A stretch of DNA of 64,000 bases from Eriocheir sinensis (GCF_024679095.1 NC_066528.1:16764540-16828539); one strand, 5' to 3'. Shown: positions 11,030-22,024, counted from the first letter of the stretch. The notes: generated from the letters alone by a model not told the origin. Made by a program: numbers and translations.

Positions 11030-11129
11030 NNNNNNNNNNNNNNNNNNNNNNNNNNNNNNNNNNNNNNNNNNNNNNNNNNNNNNNNNNNNNNNNNNNNNNN
11101 NNNNNNNNNNNNNNNNNNNNNNNNNNNNN
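11030..11129. other. Assembly gap (100 N)
   Basis: Exactly 100 undetermined bases, a conventional placeholder for a gap of unknown size. The sequence to the right starts inside a duplicated unit at the base equivalent to about 20038. Confidence 0.99.
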
Positions 11130-11273
11130 CTTTTTAGGATGAGGAAAATAGATATTGTATTAGTAGAAGCCTCTTGGTCGACGGGACAACCACTCTTACC
11201 AGCCGCACGCACGTGTCTACTGCCCAACCCCGCCCCAATCCACCTTTCTATCCAGGCACAAACAAACAAACAC

Positions 11274-11317
<44 letters not shown>

Positions 11318-11456
11318 TCTATCATTCCCAGCCCCACAACTCTTAACTCATGATTACGACTCTGTTTGGTACTATCGCTCGTTAACAGGCCTCAGCGTGT
11401 GGAGTCATGTCGATAACCCGAGACTCCGTGCACTCGGCCACCGGTCAGTTAGCAAC

Positions 11457-12497
11457 ATGACGCCGCCCTCGACGCACACCGTCCACGTCCTCACCATCCT
11501 GCGTGGCTTTGACGAAGCCATCTCCAGCAGGCTGCCGGGGACGAAGGTGGTCAACGTTCGCACCACCGACCTGGGTTTCGACGGAGAAATTTTTAAAAAG
11601 ATGAGCAGAAGACTGACGGATGAAGAACTGGACCTCGTCGCGGACGCAGAGATACTGCTGACCCACTCGTCTACCTTCGTTCAGATACTGAAACGCAAGG
11701 GTCCGGACTCCCTCACGAGGCTGCGGTGGGTGCACTGCATGGCAGTGGGCGTCGACGATTTGATGGAAGCCTTGGGGTCTGAGCCGCCCTTCGTTGTGAC
11801 CCGCAGCACCGAGGACGCCGCGCCGACCCTCATGGCCGAGCACGTGGTGGGCCAGATCCTGTGCCACGAGCGCGGCTGGCGCCCCATCTACCTGAAGCAG
11901 CTGAGCAAGGACTGCCGCGGCTGGGGCCACTTCCAGGAGTACCGCGGCCTGGCGTAGCTGACGGTGGGCGTGATGAGCGTCGGCAACATGGGCCGCGCCA
12001 CGGCCGGGGCGCTCAAGGGCTTCGGCTGCCGCGTGCTCGGCCTGGCCAGGGTGCCGCTGCCCGGCGTGGACCGGCTGTGGTACGGGCGGGAGGGCCTCCC
12101 CGCCTTCCTGCAGGAGTGTGACTACGTGGTCAACACGCTGCCCTCCACGCCCGCCACGCGCGGCCTGCTGGGTGGCGACGTGCTCAGCGGGGCCGCCAGG
12201 AGGCCGGTGCTGGTCAACGTGGGCCGCGGGGACGTCATCAGCGAGGCAGACCTCCTGAGGGCGCTGGGGCAGGGCTGGCTCTCCGCCGCGCTGCTCGACT
12301 GCACGGAGAGGGAGCCGCCCGCCGAGGACAGCCCCCTCTGGACACACCCGCGGGTCGCCATGACGCCCCACACGTCCACCATCGCAAACAACGACTTCAA
12401 GCGCGAGTCCGTGGCCAAAGACTTCTGTGCCAACTTTGCCAAGTTCTTCGCCGGGCAGCCGCTCGCCGGGCAGGTGGATTGGCAGGCCGGCTATTGA
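11457..12497 (+). pseudogene. D-2-hydroxyacid dehydrogenase copy A, disrupted
   Basis: This matches copy C almost base for base but carries three lesions. Codon 167 (Gln in copies B-D) is TAG at 11955-11957, just before the nucleotide-binding domain. The first Gly of the GxGxxG motif is Ser (MSVGNMG instead of MGVGNMG). Eighteen bases (six codons) are missing after the LARVP segment. The catalytic Arg, Glu and His segments downstream (NVGRGD, EREPP, MTPHTS) are retained, and the frame after the stop stays open to 12497. Readthrough cannot be excluded, but the combined lesions favour a recent pseudogene or a non-functional allele. The start ATG is chosen by homology with copies C and D. Near-identity to C implies a recent duplication or ongoing conversion. 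Confidence 0.8.
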
Positions 12498-13062
12498 GGC
12501 GCGGGTGCTGAGGGGGCAGAGCAGCCCTTCCCGGCACCTGGTTGTAACTCTTCACGTCTATCTCTTTCTAAGCGTATCTTATCTGATAAAGTTCAACGAA
12601 ACACAGGAAGTTTCCGATTCGCATGCGTGTTTATCATTGCTGTGATCGTACTCACTAAATCAAACTCGGAAGTACCTGTGATGACCAACAGCTCTGTCAG
12701 TCCTTTGTAGTTCAACTCTTTGCTGAACAACAACGATTCCATATCCAAATTTATCTTACACACTTTACTATGAGAATTTGAAATCATGAAAACCTAAAAA
12801 ACAAAACAGGCACACACAAACCCCAAACCCTTGAAGTGTAAACCCTCTATATAACCAACACCTTTGTTCAGGCAGCCACCAACACCGAGCCTCACGGCCA
12901 ACACCGGTGCCGCGAACACTACGCCAGCCCCCCTAATCCTCTAGTGTATGATGCTGTGCCGGGCTGTTTAGCAAATGTTTTGTATGATACTAGGCCGTCC
13001 TCTACTAGCGTATGCTGTGCCGTGCTGTATACAATGTAAGCGGTGGTATGATACAGGAGGCA

Positions 13063-13068
13063 AATAAA
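13063..13068 (+). promoter_or_regulatory. Poly(A) signal AATAAA, copy A
   Basis: AATAAA lies 566 nt after the stop in a block (AGGAGGCAAATAAAT) conserved in copy C and recognisable in copy D. A GT-rich stretch follows, as expected downstream of a cleavage site. Confidence 0.55.
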
Positions 13069-13124
13069 TCATGGATTACTTCACGGTTTGTTTGAATCAG
13101 GCAACCCACGTCGAAAATATTGCC

Positions 13125-13225
<101 letters not shown>

Positions 13226-13404
13226 ATCCAGAGTCATGCTTACTTTCCCACCGTTACATCACCCCTGAGTGTCATCGCTGTGAAGGAGTCTGGTTATAGT
13301 CGAGACACGCTGAATACCTTATCTAACCCTTACACCGCAGATGATATACTCTTCCTGATTCTGAAGAAGACTTAAAACACCGACCGAGAAACTAGTCTGA
13401 AAAT

Positions 13405-13860
13405 TTGTCGGTTGAGTATGAAAAAAAATAGATATTGTATTGCTAGAAGCCTCTTGGTCAACGGGACAACCACTATTATCAGCCGCGCGCACGTGTCTAC
13501 TGCCCCAACTAAGCCACAATCCGCCCTTCCATCCACGGACAAACAAACAAACAAATAAACAAACAAACACCCACACCCACACCTCCCGCAGCACAAACAC
13601 ACATCGTACTCACTCAAACCCACAATTCCTAATACGTGGTTATGACTCTCCTCGGTACTATCGCTCGTTAACAGGCCGCGGCGTGTGGAGCCGCGTCGAT
13701 AACCCGAGACTCCGTGCACTCAGCCACCGCTCAGTTAGCAACATGACGCAGCCATCGACGCACACCGTCCACCTTCTCACCATCCTGCGTGGGCTTGACG
13801 ACGCCGTCTCCAGCAGGCTGCCGGGGACGACGGTGGTCAACATTCGCACAACACCATCAA
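13405..13860 (+). repeat. Dehydrogenase duplication unit A', truncated
   Basis: It follows unit A directly. It starts in the leader block (ATTGTATTGCTAGAAGCCTC), has (ACAA)n instead of a long (CA)n, and keeps the putative exon start at 13675. Homology ends inside the coding region at about 13854. Confidence 0.8.
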
Positions 13861-13868
13861 GAGAATGA
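13743..13868 (+). pseudogene. D-2-hydroxyacid dehydrogenase copy A', 5' stub
   Basis: The first 37 codons match the family start (MTQPSTHTVH, then LPGTTVVNIRTT). Homology is lost at about 13854, where the sequence becomes GA-rich repeat; four unrelated codons and a stop follow. No NAD-binding or catalytic part is present. It closely resembles copies A and C in the retained part but has its own substitutions. A gene fragment left by unequal recombination or by expansion of the adjacent purine-rich repeat is the simplest reading. Confidence 0.85.
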
Positions 13869-14165
13869 GGAAGAGAAGGACAAGATGGAAAGGATAAAGA
13901 TGAAGGAAGAAGAAAATGGATAAAAAGGAATGAAAGGAAAGGAAAAAGAGGGAGGGAGTGAAAGGGAAAACAGAGAGGAGAGAGTAGAAGGGAAGAGAAT
14001 GAGGAAGAGAGGGACAAATAAAGAAGGAAAGGATAAAGATGAAGGACGAAGTAAAGGAGAAGAAAATGGATTAAAAGAATGAAAGGAAAGGAAAAAGAGG
14101 AAGGGAGTGAAAGGGAAAACAGAGGAGAGTAGAAGGGAAAGGAAAAGGGGAAAAGGAATGGATTG
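13855..14165 (+). repeat. Purine-rich tandem repeat, about 125-bp period, 2 copies
   Basis: AGAGAATGAGGAAGAGA, AAAGGATAAAGATGAAGG and AAGAGGGAGGGAGTGAAAGG-type blocks occur twice. It begins exactly where dehydrogenase copy A' is cut off. Confidence 0.8.
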
Positions 14166-14850
14166 AAAATAACAGGAGGAGGAGCAGAATGACGAAAAAC
14201 CAGCAAAAAAAAATAAATAATAGATATCCAGAAGAATTAGCAAGTCACCCATATATCATAATTTAAGCACGACAACATTGCATCATGACAAGTTAAAAAG
14301 ACAACTATATCATAAGGAAACACTAACTATACATCTCGAGAGGACAGCAAGACAACTAACTGTGTGTCACGAATGTTCCACCACAACGAGGCGGGCACGG
14401 GCGTCACTCCTGAGCAGACACACACGCTTCTGTCCGTGGCGGGGAGGAGGGAGGCGGGACTGGCGGCTAGGGAGGGAAGGGCCAGCCAGCGTCACGGCCT
14501 CATAGCGTCCAACTCTCTCCTACAATTTGTGTGATAAGCTTTTAAGACCATCAGGCAAGGCAGGACCATTAGCACGCAACTTCTTGAAACATAAACTGGA
14601 GGAAGGAGGAAAAAAAGAAGAAAGGAGGGCAGGTTCTAGGAAGAGGGAAGAGGAGGAAGTTGAGGCCATCACCGTTAGACCCAAGAATGTTCGGCTATGT
14701 GTAATTTCTCAAGGGCACAAAGGACTCGTATTCTCAAAAGCCTCGGTCTGTCGCAACCAATATTTTAGGTCATAGAGAAAATAAAACAGGTTCTCGCAAG
14801 TGTTTCTCCCATTCATGGCAGAGAAACGTTGCAAATCTACCGCCAGGGGA
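14166..14850. other. Non-coding stretch, nothing recognised
   Basis: Mixed composition with only short, unsupported open frames. Confidence 0.45.
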
Positions 14851-15130
14851 ATTGAAACCAACCATGAAAATCCATATAACTTCTAATAGAGCCTGAAACC
14901 ATCCATGAAAATCCCTATAACTTCTAATAGAGCCTTTTAACTAGACGTACTAAGGTTTCGATACGTTTCTGAATACCTCTTTGTCCTCCGAGCCAACACT
15001 CCTCGACGTACTAAGGTTTCGATACGTTTCTGAATACCTCTTTGTCCTCCGAGCCAACACTCCTCGACGTACTAAGGTTTCGATACGTTTCTGAATACCT
15101 CTTTGTCCTCCGAGCCAACACTCCTCGACA
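14850..15130 (+). repeat. 43-bp x2 and 61-bp x3 tandem repeats
   Basis: The block AACCATCCATGAAAATCC occurs twice at 14856-14935. It is followed by three near-identical 61-bp units beginning GACGTACTAAGGTTTCGATA at about 14944, 15005 and 15066. Confidence 0.9.
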
Positions 15131-15289
15131 CTATTAGAGAAACTGCAATAATCTGGAAACACAACGGGGTGCTCCAATCTCGCGCCCAACCAAGCTATCC
15201 CCGGAAGACGCCACATCGTCCCTTCTCCCCGGCCAGGATCAACAGAGTAAAGAGGAAGAAGGTTCAATCACCCGCATAGGTCGGCACTG

Positions 15290-15785
15290 TCAGACGCTTC
15301 AGCCTCTCACATCAACTATATCCAAAGTCCATAAAGGAGATCAGTCGGGTTCTAATGAGTGGTATTCTAGGGGCATGGTACAGGTGAAGAGTCAAACCAC
15401 CACCAGGGTCATAAAACTCCCCCTAGAAATGCCCAAAACTCCTATGAATGCCTTGTCTAGTATATGTGTGTGGAGTTCAGTCGGGTTCTAATGAGTGGTA
15501 TTTTAGGTTCACGGTACAGAAAAAGAAGTCAAACCACCACCAGGGTCATAAAACTCCCCCTAGAAATGCCCAAAACTCCTATGAATGCCTTGTCTAGTAT
15601 ATGTGTGTGGAGTTCAGTCGGGTTCTAATGAGTGGTATTTTAGGTTCACGGTACAGAAAAAGAAGTCAAACCACCACCAGGGTCATAAAACTCCCCCTAG
15701 AAATGCCCAAAACTCCTATGAATGTCTTGTCCAGTATGTGTTCGTGGATGCCGAGATGTTTAAGAATACCACCCTATATATAGAC
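15290..15785 (-). repeat. Dispersed repeat R1 in tandem, about 137-bp period
   Basis: Reverse-complement R1 (ACCACCAGGGTCATAAAACT) occurs three times (about 15400, 15538, 15674) with the linker GAGTTCAGTCGGGTTCTAAT. The second and third copies are nearly identical. Confidence 0.85.
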
Positions 15786-16612
15786 TCATGTCAGCGGGAG
15801 AGCGCTCACTTGTAAATACACAAAACCTGAGCTTTCCCTCAAGCGAACTCCATTTTCTATAACTTGTATAGCACCAAACGTTTTCCCAAAGGAACTCCCT
15901 GCGTGATCTCCTAGAAGTAGAATCGCATGCCAATGTACCCAGCATATAGAGTTTAATCCACAATACCCTGCAGTGTTTTGGTACTTGTTAACTAGGGTGC
16001 CAAACAGTCCCAGCTCAACCTCTTAGACTTGCAGATTTCCGACCCCAAACACTGTCTCCTAAATCCCAGAAACTAAAATCATTTAAAGTTATAATTAAAA
16101 TGGTTGAGAACTGATGCCTTTTTGCAATAGTTAAGTGCCAGAAGCCGGTAAATACAGTGTGTTGAGTACGATAACTTAGCATCGCTGTAAAAATGTTACC
16201 TCCCATATACTCACACCAGTGGAGGCAGGCAAGCGAGGAGGAGTTCTGTCACGATCTGTACCCAGCATCGTTCTCCTGACCCGGGTCAAGGAAAGTGTGC
16301 AGGTTTTGTACTAATGTAGTGTGTGAAGGACGCGCACATATAATTAGTGAAGTGAATTGTATTGCATTACAGCACCACCGATCTTAAATGAGGGCTGAGG
16401 TGCGGTCACGGTCCCAAACCGGCGGTGCTCTCTCTCTCTCATAAATATGCTTCTTTTATGGTTGAATTATTTAAATCTGTGCTGTTATTTGACATTTCTT
16501 AATTTTCTGTTAATTCATTTTATCTAATTTTGCTTTAAGTAATTTATTATTGTTTTATATACGGCACCAAATGAGCTCACTTGCGGCGCCCTGATTTGTT
16601 TTTCTTCAGTAA

Positions 16613-16667
<55 letters not shown>

Positions 16668-17790
16668 TTTATATATCGTTACATCGTGGTCATAATGTGT
16701 CAGGAAGCGGAGTGAGTGCGTGGCACGCTCCACCGGTGACTCATGTCAGCAGCTGCGTCAGAGGGAGTGTTGCCGCTCGTCAGGGATTTAACATTTATTT
16801 CTATCAAGAAAATATCATATTTTCTACTCATTTTCCTTCAAACTGTTACATTCCTTACCCACCTCAGTATTGTGGTGAGAGTCATTGAGAGTAATAACGT
16901 TTTCTTAGCACCACAGCAAAATATGTATGCCACATTTCTTAATTGCCGTATAAATACTTTACACATGATGTCTACTTTTCTTTCATACATCATACTATTT
17001 ACGTTAAAAATGTATTAGTATGCGTTATATCCTATTTTAGACTGCTTGGAGACAAGGCAAGCTGGACACACATGCTTGGCCCCACCACAGCCCTCGTTTA
17101 GGAGCGGTGTTACTGTAAGTAAGACCAGTGAACAGAAGTGCGTGGCTTTGTTTATTACAGTGAAATACATCTCATATAATTCCTTACCATAGGAGTGTCT
17201 GATTATTTGGTAGGTAATGTAACATGGCACTGATTTAGCCTTGTATTACAGCTTTTACGTCCAAGTAGAGGCTGCGTGGTGAAGACTGTGACAGTAAACG
17301 AAGCCTGTGAACACGGCGTTCTGTGATTAACCCAGCTCCTCAACGACACAGGTGAACTTCTGCGGTCAAAACCGCCACACCACGGGCACTCCCCTTAGGT
17401 GACGCGTACGGCCTAAAGCCTTCCTAAACCTTTTCCGTAACTCCTCACTCGTAACCTTGCCTATATCGCTCCCTCCTGCACTAGAACACACAGCTGGCGA
17501 TGCTCCCTCTCCTGACACAAGTCTAGCTGGTCTGCCTCCTATACCTCCTTCACCCCTGCCTTAGGAAAGCAGACCCTAGACCTATTCCTCCTGCCCGTCA
17601 GCTTCTGCCGAAAAATGAAGTGCAATCCCAGATTTCAAGTTTGGGGTCGAGGCTGCCGTATGACAGGTAGTTTTTTCTCCCAGCAGCATCACTCCTGCGG
17701 CCTCACAATTGCCGGAATTGCCATTAAAATTATACATTAACGGACAGTGCACACAGCGTTATGTCCTGAGATTGTTCTTACAGTGAGGTC
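15786..17790. other. 2-kb AT-richer non-coding stretch
   Basis: It contains a (CT)n tract at 16616-16662 but otherwise no repeat or gene that I recognise. Short open frames at 15760-15963, 16743-17018 and 17015-17230 have no identifiable domain. Confidence 0.5.
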
Positions 17791-17827
17791 AAGATTACGA
17801 CTCTTCTTGGTACTGTCACTCGTTAAC

Positions 17828-18355
17828 CCTGACGGCAGCACCGCCATGTCTCTCCTATGTATCTCTAAGGCTGAACTCTTCTCTCAAACTTTCTGTAACA
17901 ACTCCACTTTGGACGATTCTGGGCATATTCCTCCTACTCATCCCCCCTCTGACTCCTTTATGCCTGTTATTAAGATTCTTAAGAACGATGTTTTCTATGC
18001 CCTCTCTGGCCTCAAGTCTCAGAAGGCTTATGGACCTGATGGGGTGCCTCCTATTGTCCTTAAAAACTGTGCTTCCGTGCTGACACCCTGCCTGGTCAAA
18101 CTCTTTCGCCTCTGCCTGTCAACATCTACCTTTCCTTCCTGCATGAAGTACGCTTTCATACAGCCTGTGCCTAAGAAGGGTGACCGTTCGAGTCCCTCAA
18201 ACTAGCTCCCTATAGCTTTACTTTCCTGTCTATCTAAAGCTTTTGAATCAATCCTTAACAGGAAGATTCAAAAGCACCTTCCCACTTCTGACCTTCTATC
18301 TGATCGACAGTATGGGTTCCGCAAGCGGCGTTCTAATGCCGATCCTCTTGTTCTC
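17828..18355 (+). mobile_element. Jockey-like reverse transcriptase fragment
   Basis: A 528-bp (176-codon) single-frame stretch reads as the N-terminal part of a non-LTR retrotransposon reverse transcriptase. It has YGPDGVPPIVLKNC (thumbprint of RT block 1), AFIQPVPKKGD, then LPIALLSCLSKAFESILNR and SDRQYGFRKRRS. One nonsense codon TAG at 18203-18205 replaces the Tyr expected in SNYRP. The catalytic YADD box and everything downstream are absent. The fragment is flanked by TTAAC at 17823-17827 and 18356-18360; other units have a single CGTTAACAG at this place. It is therefore an insertion into the region upstream of copy B, truncated at both ends. Confidence 0.85.
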
Positions 18356-18426
18356 TTAACAGGCCTCAGCGTGTGGAGTCACGTCGATAACCCGAGACTT
18401 CGTGCACTCGGCCACTGCTCAACAAC

Positions 18427-19485
18427 ATGACGATGCCCTCGACGCCCACCGTCCACGTCCTCACAATCCTGAGTGGGCTGGGTGATGCCGTCTCCAGCAG
18501 GCTGCCGGGGACAAAGGTGGTCAACGTTCGCACAACAGACATGGGCTTCGACGGAGAGGTTTATAAAAAGATGAGCAGAAGATTGACGGATGAAGAACTG
18601 GACCTCGTCGCGGACACAGAGATACTGCTCACCCACACGTTTACTTTCATTCAGATATTGAAACGCAAGGGTCCGGACTTCCTCACGAGGCTGCGGTGGG
18701 TGCACTGCATGTCGGTGGGCGTCGACAACTTGGTGGATTTCTTGGGACCTGAGCCGCCCTTCGTTGTGACCCGCAGCACCGAGGACGCCGCGCCGGCCCT
18801 CATGGCCGAGCACGTGGTGGGCCAGATCCTGTGCCACGAGCGCGGCTGGCGCCCCATCTACCTGAAGCAGCTGAGCAAGGACTGCCGCGGCTGGGGTCAA
18901 TTCCAGGAGTACCGCGGCCTGGCGCAGCTGACGGTGGGCGTGATGGGCGTCGGCAACATGGGCCGCGCCACGGCCGGGGCGCTCAAGGGCTTCGGCTGCC
19001 GCGTGCTCGGCCTGGCCAGGGTGCCGCGCGGCGGCGCCGCGGCGGTGCCCGGCGTGGACCGGCTGTGGTACGGGCGGGAGGGCCTCCCCGCCTTCCTGCA
19101 GGAGTGTGACTACGTGGTCAACACGCTGCCCTCCACGCCCGCCACGCGCGGCTTGCTGGGCGGCGACGTGCTCAGCGGGGCCGCCAGGAGGCCGGTGCTG
19201 GTCAACGTGGGCCGCGGGGACGTCATCAGCGAGGCAGACCTCCTGAGGGCGCTGGGGCAGGGCTGGCTCTCCGCCGCCCTGCTCGACTGCACGGAGAAGG
19301 AGCCGCCCGCCGAGGACAGCCCCCTCTGGACACATCCGCGGGTCGTCATGACACCTCACACGTCAACCATCGCAAACAACGACTTCAAGCGCGAGTCCGT
19401 CGCCAAAGACTTCTGTGCCAAATTTGCCAAGTTCCTCGCCGGGCAGCCGCTCGCCGGGCAGGTGGACTGGCAGGCCGGCTACTGA
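18427..19485 (+). CDS. D-isomer-specific 2-hydroxyacid dehydrogenase, copy B
   Basis: A 352-codon uninterrupted ORF for an NAD(P)-dependent oxidoreductase of the D-2-hydroxyacid dehydrogenase superfamily, most like the GhrA/hydroxypyruvate reductase branch. It would interconvert 2-oxoacids such as glyoxylate or hydroxypyruvate and D-2-hydroxyacids. Residues 1-115 form the substrate/catalytic half. The Rossmann segment holds GVGNMG at about 174-179. The catalytic triad is likely Arg263 (NVGRGD), Glu292 (EKEPP) and His311 (MTPHTS). The ATG is chosen by homology. Four bases are missing just upstream relative to the other copies, so any upstream in-frame extension would be shifted here, which supports starting at this Met. 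An RT fragment lies 72 bp upstream and may separate the gene from its promoter. No canonical AATAAA is seen at the conserved place (AGATAAATAAT instead). Substrate is inferred from family only. Confidence 0.85.
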   Translation: MTMPSTPTVHVLTILSGLGDAVSSRLPGTKVVNVRTTDMGFDGEVYKKMSRRLTDEELDLVADTEILLTHTFTFIQILKRKGPDFLTRLRWVHCMSVGVDNLVDFLGPEPPFVVTRSTEDAAPALMAEHVVGQILCHERGWRPIYLKQLSKDCRGWGQFQEYRGLAQLTVGVMGVGNMGRATAGALKGFGCRVLGLARVPRGGAAAVPGVDRLWYGREGLPAFLQECDYVVNTLPSTPATRGLLGGDVLSGAARRPVLVNVGRGDVISEADLLRALGQGWLSAALLDCTEKEPPAEDSPLWTHPRVVMTPHTSTIANNDFKRESVAKDFCAKFAKFLAGQPLAGQVDWQAGY

Positions 19486-19776
19486 GGTGCGGGCGCTGAG
19501 GGAGCAGAGCAGCCCTTCACGGAACGGGGTGGGCTGCGACCACTGGAATGTGCCTTGATGAAGTAACCCTCTCTAGACCAACACCTTTGTTCAGGCAGCC
19601 ACCAACACCGAGCCTCATGGCCAACACTGGCGCCGCGAACACTGCGCACACACGCCAATGTGTTCAGCGATGTGCAGGGCTTTCTAGAGTACGAGTGTGC
19701 TGTGCCGTGCTGTATAGTGTGGTATGGTGCTGACGAGAGATAAATAATACTTTCTCACGGTTTGTTTGTATCAGGC

Positions 19777-19781
<5 letters not shown>

Positions 19782-19833
<52 letters not shown>
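19782..19833. repeat. (GA)n microsatellite
   Basis: About 26 GA units in the 3' part of unit B. Confidence 0.95.
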
Positions 19834-19837
<4 letters not shown>

Positions 19838-20180
19838 ACTCAAGTGGTTTAGAGAGGACGTCCAGAGACACTTACTTTACCCCCGCTACTTCACCCCTTG
19901 AGTGTCATCCCTGTGTAGGGGTCTGGCGATAACGGAGATACGCGCTCAATACCTTAACTAACCCTTGGACCGAAGATGATACTCTTCCTGATTATGAAAA
20001 GGACTTAAGAACGAGAAACTAGTCTGAAAATTTGTCTTTTTAGGATGAGGAAAGTAGATATTGTATTAGTAGAAGCCTCTTGGTCGACGGGGCAACCACT
20101 CTTACCAGCCGCACGCACGTGTCTACTGCCCAACCCCGCCCCAATCCACCTTTCTATCCAGGCACAAACAAACAAACACT

Positions 20181-20229
<49 letters not shown>

Positions 20230-20368
20230 TCTATCATTCCCAGCCCCACAACTCTTAACTCATGATTACGACTCTGTCTGGTACTATCGCTCGTTAACAG
20301 GCCGCGGCGTGTGGAGTCACGTCGATAACCCGAGACTCCGTGCACTCGGCCACCGGTCAGTTAGCAAC

Positions 20369-21427
20369 ATGACGCCGCCCTCGACGCACACCGTCCACGT
20401 CCTCACCATCCTGCGTGGCTTTGACGAAGCCATCTCCAGCAGGCTGCCGGGGACGAAGGTGGTCAACGTTCGCACCACCGACCTGGGTTTCGACGGAGAA
20501 ATTTTTAAAAAGATGAGCAGAAGACTGACGGATGAAGAACTGGACCTCGTCGCGGACGCAGAGATACTGCTGACCCACTCGTCTACCTTCGTTCAGATAC
20601 TGAAACGCAAGAGTCCGGACTCCCTCACGAGGCTGCGGTGGGTGCACTGCATGGCGGTGGGCGTCGACGATTTGATGGAAGCCTTGGGGTCTGAGCCGCC
20701 CTTCGTTGTGACCCGCAGCACCGAGGACGCCGCGCCGACCCTCATGGCCGAGCACGTGGTGGGCCAGATCCTGTGCCACGAGCGCGGCTGGCGCCCCATC
20801 TACCTGAAGCAGCTGAGCAAGGACTGCCGCGGCTGGGGCCACTTCCAGGAGTACCGCGGCCTGGCGCAGCTGACGGTGGGCGTGATGGGCGTCGGCAACA
20901 TGGGCCGCGCCACGGCCGGGGTGCTCAAGGGCTTCGGCTGCCGCGTGCTCGGCCTGGCCAGGGTGCCGCGCGGCGCCGCCGCGGCGGTGCCCGGCGTGGA
21001 CCGGCTGTGGTACGGGCGGGAGGGCCTCCCCGCCTTCCTGCAGGAGTGTGACTACGTGGTCAACACGCTGCCCTCCACGCCCGCCACGCGCGGCCTGCTG
21101 GGTGGCGACGTGCTCAGCGGGGCCGCCAGGAGGCCGGTGCTGGTCAACGTGGGCCGCGGGGACGTCATCAGCGAGGCAGACCTCCTGAGGGCGCTGGGGC
21201 AGGGCTGGCTCTCCGCCGCGCTGCTCGACTGCACGGAGAGGGAGCCGCCCGCCGAGGACAGCCCCCTCTGGACACACCCGCGGGTCGCCATGACGCCTCA
21301 CACGTCCACCGTCGCAAACAACGACTTCAAGCGCGAGTCCGTGGCCAAAGACTTCTGTGCCAACTTTGGTAAGTTCCTCGCCGGGCAGCCGCTCGCCGGG
21401 CAGGTGGACTGGCAGGCCGGCTACTGA
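20369..21427 (+). CDS. D-isomer-specific 2-hydroxyacid dehydrogenase, copy C
   Basis: An intact 352-codon ORF, the functional-looking twin of copy A. The N-terminal half (MTPPSTHTVH to about residue 113) is 70-80 percent identical to copy D by eye. Residues 114-314, including GVGNMG (174-179), NVGRGD (Arg263), EREPP (Glu292) and MTPH (His311), are almost invariant between copies, at the DNA level too. One private change is Val for Ala in the AGVLKGF segment. The ATG has A at -3. The frame is open upstream through the (CA)n tract, but that part is repeat-derived and not conserved in frame in copy B. A splice acceptor-like TCGTTAACAG precedes the putative 5' UTR at 20301. The enzyme is probably a glyoxylate/hydroxypyruvate reductase-like oxidoreductase; the exact substrate is unknown. 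Confidence 0.87.
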   Translation: MTPPSTHTVHVLTILRGFDEAISSRLPGTKVVNVRTTDLGFDGEIFKKMSRRLTDEELDLVADAEILLTHSSTFVQILKRKSPDSLTRLRWVHCMAVGVDDLMEALGSEPPFVVTRSTEDAAPTLMAEHVVGQILCHERGWRPIYLKQLSKDCRGWGHFQEYRGLAQLTVGVMGVGNMGRATAGVLKGFGCRVLGLARVPRGAAAAVPGVDRLWYGREGLPAFLQECDYVVNTLPSTPATRGLLGGDVLSGAARRPVLVNVGRGDVISEADLLRALGQGWLSAALLDCTEREPPAEDSPLWTHPRVAMTPHTSTVANNDFKRESVAKDFCANFGKFLAGQPLAGQVDWQAGY

Positions 21428-22018
21428 GGTGCGGGCGCTGAGGGGGCAGAGCAGCCCTTCCCGGCACCTGGTTGTAACTCTTCACGTCTATCTCTTTCTA
21501 AGCGTGTCTTATCTGATAAAGTTCAACGAAACACAGGAAGTTTCCGATTCGCATGCGTGTTTATCATTGCTGTGATCGTACTCACTAAATCAAACTTGGA
21601 AGTACTGTGATGACCAACAGCTCTGTCCGTCCTTTGTAGTTCAGCTCCTTTGATGAACAACAACGATTTCGTATCCAAATTTCTCACATCTTACACACTT
21701 TCCTAAGAGCATTTCAAACCATGAAAAAAAACAAAAAAAAAAAACGCATAAAGTAAAACAGGCACACACAAATCCCAAACCCTTGGAGTGTAAACCCTCT
21801 ATAGCCAACACCTTTGTTCAGGCAGCCACCAACACCGAGCCTCACGGCCAACACCGGTGCCGCGAACACTGCGGCAGCTCCCCTAACCGTGATAATGAAT
21901 GATGCTGTGCCGGGCTGTATAGCAAATGTTGTGTATGGTGTGATGCTAGGCCGTCCTCTACTAGCGTATGCTGTGCCGTGCTGTATACAATGTAAGCGGT
22001 GGTATGATACAGGAGGCA

Positions 22019-22024
22019 AATAAA
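22019..22024 (+). promoter_or_regulatory. Poly(A) signal AATAAA, copy C
   Basis: It lies 592 nt after the stop in the same conserved block as in copy A. GGTTTGTTTGTATC and then (GT)n follow within about 60 nt, fitting a GU-rich downstream element. Confidence 0.55.

Larger units (their letters stand above)
17790..20030 (+). repeat. Dehydrogenase duplication unit B
   Basis: Left homology begins at GATTACGACTCTTCTTGGTA, is interrupted by the RT fragment, resumes at the putative exon start 18363, and continues through coding and 3' regions and a (GA)n tract (19782-19833). It ends in the GAGAAACTAGTCTGAAAAT block at about 20030. It lacks the long (CA)n and (GT)n tracts of units A and C. Confidence 0.8.

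Noticed and set aside
11004..11457. In-frame N-terminal extension of copy A through the N gap and (CA)n tract
   Set aside because: It includes undetermined bases and a His-Thr dipeptide repeat, and the extension frame is broken by a 4-bp deletion in copy B.
20357..21301. Long minus-strand open frames opposite every dehydrogenase copy (also 11445-12371, 18379-19359, 39823-40440)
   Set aside because: They are shadows of a GC-rich coding strand; translations are Arg/Ala/His-rich with no family resemblance, while the plus frame has clear dehydrogenase motifs.
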